Below, piece by piece: positions 4,497 to 7,779 of a DNA stretch of 7,779 bases (the first letter of the stretch is position 1; every line of letters starts with the position of its first letter). The notes under the pieces are model-generated. The model did no database searches, had not been told where the DNA came from, and worked only from the letters and a program-made list of their open reading frames with translations. Where the stretch lies: contig JABDJU010000035.1 in NCBI GenBank assembly GCA_013003325.1, positions 1 to 7,779 on the forward strand, in the 5' to 3' direction. This DNA is from Acidimicrobiales bacterium. GTDB taxonomy: Bacteria; Actinomycetota; Acidimicrobiia; Acidimicrobiales; SZUA-35. The position numbers and the translations under genes are program-made.

Positions 4497-5822
4497 TCAG
4501 CCCCAGGTGTGAACACGTACCGCTGCTTCGTCGGCCTGCGGCTGCTGTTCCACCGTGCCCGAGCGAGGCGCCAGCCCAGATCCAGCGCCAAGCTCGAGGA
4601 CAGCGGCCGCGAAGCGGTCGGCTAGTTGATCGGCCCATCCTCGGACCCGCTGATCGTCGGTGAGCAGTACGACCTGGCCGATATGGGCGTGGTCGGTGAT
4701 CATGGACAGCACGGCGGCGAGGTCGAAGTCGTCGAGGATCGTGAACGGATCGTCGAGCAAGGCGGGCAGGGACTCACCGAGGCGGGAGCCAGCCCGGTCG
4801 AGATGGCGTTGAATCCGATCGACCATCTCAGCAGGGTTGGTGACCGGGGCCGTGCCGCGATAGAGGCCACGGGCGGCGGCTTCGATTTCGGTTCGGTGCG
4901 CCACCGCCCATTCGAGCGGGACAGTGCCGACCAGCTGCTGCCAACATTCCTTGGCATAGCGGTGGATCTCGTGCAGCTTGATGGCCCCGGTTCGGTGTTC
5001 GCGTCGAGCCGTGAGTGCCTCGACCTGGATGAGTTGGAGGTTGAAGTAGCTTTCCAGTCCGGCCGCGTTCAACACGTGAACCTCGGCCTTCCGGGCCTGT
5101 TCCAACTGGCGGTAGTTGTAATAGCCGGCGCCGCCACAAAACATCGAGAGGGCGAGGAATGGGAGGGCGGCGATGGGGTGGAGAATGAGGACGCCGATGA
5201 AGGCGAGGAGGGCGAGCGCGGCCGACGATGCCGTGAGGGCGGCTCGGGTGTTTTCGAGGCGCTCGTGTGCCCGCTCCACCGCGAGGTGGCACTCCTCGAT
5301 CGCGTCGGCGTACAACTCGTGTCGTGACGATGACTGGCTTTCGCCCGACTGCTTGGCCACCTCCACCTCGACCTCGGCGAGGGTGAGAGCGGCAGCCCAC
5401 AGGCGGTCCTGATCGAGGCGGCCGAGACGGCGGATCAGCTCATCCCGGTGTTCCTCTTCCTTGAGGTTCACCGCTCCGAGGCGAAGGAAGCTACGGAGGT
5501 CGGTCTGGCGAACGCCGAGCGAGCCTGCGATCGAGATCGCTTCGTTCTCGGTTCGAAATGACTCGCTGACGTTCTCACCGTTCAGCGCATCGACGACTCG
5601 CGGTGGCCCGTCGATGGGGCGCTCGACAAGGAGGATGCGGCCGGTGTCTTCGAGGAGTTCGGCGTTCAGCCCGGGTCGACCCGTGCCTAGAACGGTCGCG
5701 ATCTCGGCTGTCAACGCTTCTCTCTCGAGTCGGCCCAAGCCGGTGACCAACGTGATGCGAGGATGCAGACGCATCTCCATGCTGTCGGTAGATGTCGCAA
5801 CTTCTAGCCGGTCGATTCGCAT
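4497..5822 (-). CDS. Membrane-anchored, degenerate RecF/SMC/YhaN-like ATPase (unknown function)
   Basis: I do not recognise a named family. The 441-aa protein is laid out like the AAA/ABC-type ATPases RecF, RecN and YhaN. An N-terminal strand (MRIDRLEV) leads to RITLVTGLGRLEREALTAEI (22-41) where the P-loop should be, but the consensus GxxxxGK[ST] reads GLGRLERE (28-35), so the Walker A Lys is Arg and the Ser/Thr is Glu. Residues about 143-195 are Glu/Ala-rich and probably helical or coiled coil. A membrane hairpin follows (about 196-235, LLAFIGVLILHPIAALPFLAL). A second helical part (238-350) ends in LPALLDDPFTILDDFDL (352-368), which resembles Walker B and D-loop, then QVVLLTDDQ (383-391). 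No ABC signature (LSGGQ or SxGT) is seen before Walker B. The product is probably a membrane-bound pseudo-ATPase or one that needs a partner. The ATG at 5822 starts the conserved-looking strand. It is divergent from the MFS gene across a 109-bp, relatively AT-rich spacer. The family link is moderate inference. Confidence 0.72.
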   Translation of the reverse strand: MRIDRLEVATSTDSMEMRLHPRITLVTGLGRLEREALTAEIATVLGTGRPGLNAELLEDTGRILLVERPIDGPPRVVDALNGENVSESFRTENEAISIAGSLGVRQTDLRSFLRLGAVNLKEEEHRDELIRRLGRLDQDRLWAAALTLAEVEVEVAKQSGESQSSSRHELYADAIEECHLAVERAHERLENTRAALTASSAALALLAFIGVLILHPIAALPFLALSMFCGGAGYYNYRQLEQARKAEVHVLNAAGLESYFNLQLIQVEALTARREHRTGAIKLHEIHRYAKECWQQLVGTVPLEWAVAHRTEIEAAARGLYRGTAPVTNPAEMVDRIQRHLDRAGSRLGESLPALLDDPFTILDDFDLAAVLSMITDHAHIGQVVLLTDDQRVRGWADQLADRFAAAVLELGAGSGLAPRSGTVEQQPQADEAAVRVHTWG

Positions 5823-5931
5823 GACCTATTTGTTCGGTCGAAAGGACCATGCAACTTGAGTCATTTGTACTGTTTTTCTGATTCGGTGGAACTACGGCCT
5901 GGGTCAGCCGGCCTACGCACGACCGTTCGGG

Positions 5932-7131
5932 GTGTGGGCTGGTGAGTTCGGTAGCCTGCGTTGCTTGCGAGAAGTTCCTGTTGAGCAGCATCCCCAAGAG
6001 CTCTCGACCGCCGGTCTGATCGGTCTGACCGCCGGCAAGACCATCACCAACGTCGGCCTTCGCTGGATCCCGTTTTTCTTGCCGAATCTCGGTCGTGCTT
6101 TTGGAGCGACCACAGCCGCGCTCACCACCGCGCTCGGTATCGGCGAGATGGCTGGGCTGCTCACCGCAGCTGCGGGCCGACAACTGGATCGCGGCGCGGA
6201 ACGCCTGATCATGACCACTGGGATGGGTCTCGTCGGGCTCTCGACGGTGCTGGCCATCGTCGGCTCATTCCCTACGTTCGTAGCTTCGCAGTTTCTGTTG
6301 ATCCTCGGGATCTCGCTGTACACCGTCGGCGGCCACGCCTACATCTCCCGCCACGTCGCCTTCGCACGACGAGGAAGAGCGATCGGGATCTTCGAAGTCT
6401 CCTGGGCGCTCGGCCTGTTGGTCGGAGCACCCAGTGCGGCGCTGTTGATCGAGGGGATTTCGTGGCGAGCGCCGTTCGTCGCGGTCGGGATCATGGCCTT
6501 CGTTGCCTGTGGGTTTCTGATCCGGACCCCCGAAGATCCGAACCTGGCCAGGGTGAATCCAGCCCGAGACCAGCCGCTGCCGACGCTGGATCCGAACGCA
6601 TGGGCCGCGGTCGGAGCGTCGGCGGGCATTGCACTCGCAGGGCTCACGACCATCGTCATCATCGGGACGTGGTTGGAGGAAGTTCTCGGCGTTTCCACCG
6701 CTGGCGTGGGTGCGGTCGCCATGGGATTCGGAGCGGTAGAGCTGCTCGCCTCATCCGGGTCGGCTCGGTTCTCCGACCGACTCGGCAAGCGCCGCTCGAC
6801 CCGAAGTGCCTTGCTGGTGATCTGTTGCGGGCTGGCTGTGATGGCTGCAGCGCAGTCGTCGCTGCTGATCGGCGTGGTCGGTCTGATCTTGTTCTTCGTC
6901 GGGTTCGAGTACGCGATCGTCACGTCGTTCTCCGTCGTTTCCGAAGCGTTGCCGACGGGGCGGGGCCGGGTTCTGTCGGTCAACATGGCACTCGGGACGG
7001 TGGCCCGGGGGGTTGGCTCGGTGTCCAGTGGTTTCCTGTACGAGGGTTTCGGAATCGGGGGGCCTGCCGCCCTGTCGGCCTTCGGTGCCGTTTCGGCCTT
7101 CTACCTCCTCGGTCGGGTCGCCTCCGATTGA
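5932..7131 (+). CDS. Major facilitator superfamily (MFS) transporter
   Basis: This is an integral membrane transporter, substrate unknown, with about 12 hydrophobic segments over 399 aa, a normal length for the family. The repeated loop motif A is visible twice: GRQLDRGAERLI (82-93) between segments 2 and 3, and ARFSDRLGKRRS (278-289) in the second half, the expected two-fold symmetry. Segment 5 includes GIFEVSWALGLLVGAPSAALL (152-172). Many such proteins export drugs or metabolites, but nothing here fixes the substrate. The start is uncertain. GTG at 5932 is the first ATG/GTG/TTG after the last in-frame stop at 5857-5859, but it has no good ribosome-binding site and leaves a polar 25-aa leader before the first membrane segment. 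TTG at 5965 is an alternative. It is divergent from the 441-aa gene and 103 bp upstream of tRNA-Thr. Confidence 0.85.
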   Translation: MWAGEFGSLRCLREVPVEQHPQELSTAGLIGLTAGKTITNVGLRWIPFFLPNLGRAFGATTAALTTALGIGEMAGLLTAAAGRQLDRGAERLIMTTGMGLVGLSTVLAIVGSFPTFVASQFLLILGISLYTVGGHAYISRHVAFARRGRAIGIFEVSWALGLLVGAPSAALLIEGISWRAPFVAVGIMAFVACGFLIRTPEDPNLARVNPARDQPLPTLDPNAWAAVGASAGIALAGLTTIVIIGTWLEEVLGVSTAGVGAVAMGFGAVELLASSGSARFSDRLGKRRSTRSALLVICCGLAVMAAAQSSLLIGVVGLILFFVGFEYAIVTSFSVVSEALPTGRGRVLSVNMALGTVARGVGSVSSGFLYEGFGIGGPAALSAFGAVSAFYLLGRVASD

Positions 7132-7234
7132 GGTTGGCCATCGCTGAATTCGGGGAAAGTGGTTGGGCCACCCGATTCGCCGTGGCAAACTATGCGAGTC
7201 CGCCGATCAAGCCGGGAGCTTGGTCGCGGTCGCT

Positions 7235-7310
7235 GCCTCCTTAGCTCAGTCGGCAGAGCGCTTCCATGGTAAGGAAGAGGTCAACAGTTCAATTCTGTTA
7301 GGAGGCTCCA
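7235..7310 (+). tRNA. tRNA-Thr, anticodon GGT
   Basis: This is a 76-nt class I tRNA with encoded CCA (7308-7310). The acceptor stem GCCTCCT (7235-7241) pairs perfectly with AGGAGGC (7300-7306); the discriminator is T7307. The D-arm is GCTC/GAGC. The anticodon stem CTTCC/GGAAG encloses ATGGTAA with GGT at 7268-7270. The T-arm is AACAG-TTCAATT-CTGTT. It reads ACC and ACT. No convincing promoter is visible upstream; TTGGGC (7163-7168) with CAAACT (7186-7191) at 17-nt spacing is the best but weak candidate. It is the first gene of a tRNA-Thr, tRNA-Met, tuf cluster. Confidence 0.96.
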
Positions 7311-7329
7311 TCACCCCCTCGGCACGGGC

Positions 7330-7344
7330 CTCGGCCTCGCCGAG
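7330..7344 (+). other. Hairpin in the spacer between tRNA-Thr and tRNA-Met
   Basis: CTCGGC (7330-7335) pairs with GCCGAG (7339-7344) around a 3-nt loop. The 95-nt spacer has no other feature. If the two tRNAs are co-transcribed, this could be a processing site for a precursor cleaved by RNases. This is inferred from position only. Confidence 0.3.
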
Positions 7345-7405
7345 TCGGTCACCTGGCATTGGGTCAGGAACGTCGTCCGGCTCGCCGAGCGACATCAAAA
7401 CTTCT

Positions 7406-7479
7406 GGCGACGTAGCTCAGCTGGTGAGAGTGCTCGACTCATAATCGAGAGGTCGTGGGTTCGAGTCCCACCGTCGCTA
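7406..7479 (+). tRNA. tRNA-Met (elongator type), anticodon CAT
   Basis: This is a 74-nt tRNA. The acceptor stem GGCGACG (7406-7412) pairs with CGTCGCT (7472-7478), leaving a G-T pair at 1-72; the discriminator is A7479. The anticodon stem CTCGA/TCGAG encloses CTCATAA, anticodon CAT at 7440-7442. The T-arm is GTGGG-TTCGAGT-CCCAC. The paired 1-72 position and the lack of the three consecutive G-C pairs of initiator anticodon stems point to an elongator rather than initiator tRNA. A lysidine-modified tRNA-Ile(CAT) is less likely but not excluded. CCA is not encoded (the sequence after A7479 is CTG), unlike the neighbouring tRNA-Thr. Confidence 0.92.
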
Positions 7480-7483
7480 CTGC

Positions 7484-7502
7484 TCTCTGCCCCTCGCAGA
7501 GG
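7484..7502 (+). other. Hairpin just downstream of tRNA-Met
   Basis: CTCTGC (7485-7490) pairs with GCAGAG (7496-7501) around the loop CCCTC, extended by a T-G pair. It begins 5 nt after the tRNA and lacks a T-run. It may be a processing or attenuation element between the tRNAs and tuf. A smaller hairpin, CCGTC/GACGG (7543-7556), lies nearer the tuf ribosome-binding site. Confidence 0.35.
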
Positions 7503-7564
7503 CATCCCGCCGTTGCGCGACGCAGTGGCAACCCGCAAACAACCGTCAACCGACGGACTTCAAC

Positions 7565-7570
7565 AAGGAG
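7565..7570 (+). promoter_or_regulatory. Ribosome-binding site of tuf
   Basis: AAGGAG is placed 10 nt before the ATG at 7581. It is a strong site, as expected for one of the most highly expressed genes. Confidence 0.75.
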
Positions 7571-7580
7571 CACCCGCCCA

Positions 7581-7779
7581 ATGGCGAAAGAAAAGTTTGA
7601 GCGTACGAAGCCGCATGTGAATGTGGGGACGATGGGTCATATTGATCATGGGAAGACGACGTTGACGGCGGCGATTACGAAGGTGTTGTCGGATCGTGTG
7701 GCGGGGAACACGGCGACTGATTTCGCGAATATTGATAAGGCTCCTGAGGAGCGTGAGCGTGGGATCACGATCAATGTGT
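7581..7779 (+). CDS. tuf: Elongation factor Tu, N-terminal part (runs off the window)
   Basis: EF-Tu is the GTPase that carries aminoacyl-tRNA to the ribosomal A site. Only the first 66 codons of about 395 are present. The protein opens with MAKEKFERTKPHVNVGTMGH, has the P-loop GHIDHGKT (19-26) and reaches ERERGITINV (57-66), the start of switch I. The Ile in GHIDHGKT is a common actinobacterial variant. The start is fixed by AAGGAG 10 nt upstream. Codon use is striking: 38 third positions are G, 22 are T, and only 4 are C and 2 are A, with no C-ending codon before codon 43, although neighbouring genes favour C-ending codons. The gene follows two tRNA genes instead of fusA, so it may be a tufB-type copy; secE, nusG and ribosomal protein genes would be the expected downstream neighbours. 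Confidence 0.96.
   Translation, partial: MAKEKFERTKPHVNVGTMGHIDHGKTTLTAAITKVLSDRVAGNTATDFANIDKAPEERERGITINV

Noticed and set aside
4626..5327. Plus-strand open frame of 233 codons, opposite the 441-aa gene
   Set aside because: It has a Gly/Glu/Val-rich composition with no recognisable domain. It is the mirror of the minus-strand gene, whose membrane hairpin and Walker B-like block make better sense.
6339..6986. Minus-strand open frame of 215 codons within the MFS gene
   Set aside because: It is antisense to a transporter with clear membrane segments and both motif A copies. Its composition is Thr/Ser/Pro/Ala-rich, as expected of a shadow frame.
7163..7196. Promoter for the tRNA-Thr cluster (TTGGGC with CAAACT or TATGCG)
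   Set aside because: TTGGGC-17-CAAACT matches only three of six bases at each box, and TATGCG has a 22-nt spacing. Too weak to list as a feature.

Overview
The window is chromosomal DNA from a high-GC bacterium, most likely a member of the Actinomycetota. The best evidence is a gene for an S-(hydroxymethyl)mycothiol dehydrogenase-type enzyme, because mycothiol is an actinobacterial thiol. An Hsp15-like S4 protein ending in an RDRGAGRPTK tail, an EF-Tu with a GHIDHGKT P-loop and apparent leaderless promoters agree with this. A class such as Acidimicrobiia is possible, but I cannot prove it from this window.

Layout. Positions 55-1352 hold two divergent genes: an S4-domain RNA-binding protein (minus) and the membrane zinc protease HtpX (plus). 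Positions 1383-2384 hold a minus-strand pair, yajQ followed by a GNAT acetyltransferase, separated by 15 nt. Divergent from yajQ is a tRNA-Tyr(GTA) gene, whose 3' end runs directly into 2.7 copies of a 51-bp tandem repeat built of two hairpins (2520-2656). Positions 2713-4412 hold a tightly coupled plus-strand pair: the mycothiol-dependent formaldehyde dehydrogenase and a metallo-beta-lactamase-fold hydrolase, overlapping by 1 nt. A convergent spacer with a strong hairpin follows. Next is a minus-strand gene (4497-5822) for an unusual 441-aa protein that looks like a degenerate RecF/SMC/YhaN-type ATPase interrupted by a membrane hairpin. Divergent from it is an MFS transporter (5932-7131). The right end is a translation cluster: tRNA-Thr(GGT), tRNA-Met(CAT) and the start of tuf (EF-Tu), cut by the window edge.

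How they work together. The dehydrogenase/MBL pair is a credible formaldehyde detoxification unit: oxidation of the mycothiol adduct, then probably thioester hydrolysis. The tRNA-Thr/tRNA-Met/tuf group resembles the tRNA-tufB arrangement known from other bacteria. Most other genes are housekeeping or stress functions.

Most of the window is ordinary. The parts worth a second look are the tRNA-abutting structured repeat, the membrane-anchored pseudo-ATPase, a shared TANNNT-N6-ATG leaderless promoter pattern at three genes, and the strongly G/T-ending codon use of tuf. I see no CRISPR array, transposase, phage gene or recognisable defence system. No stretch longer than 300 bases lacks a gene.
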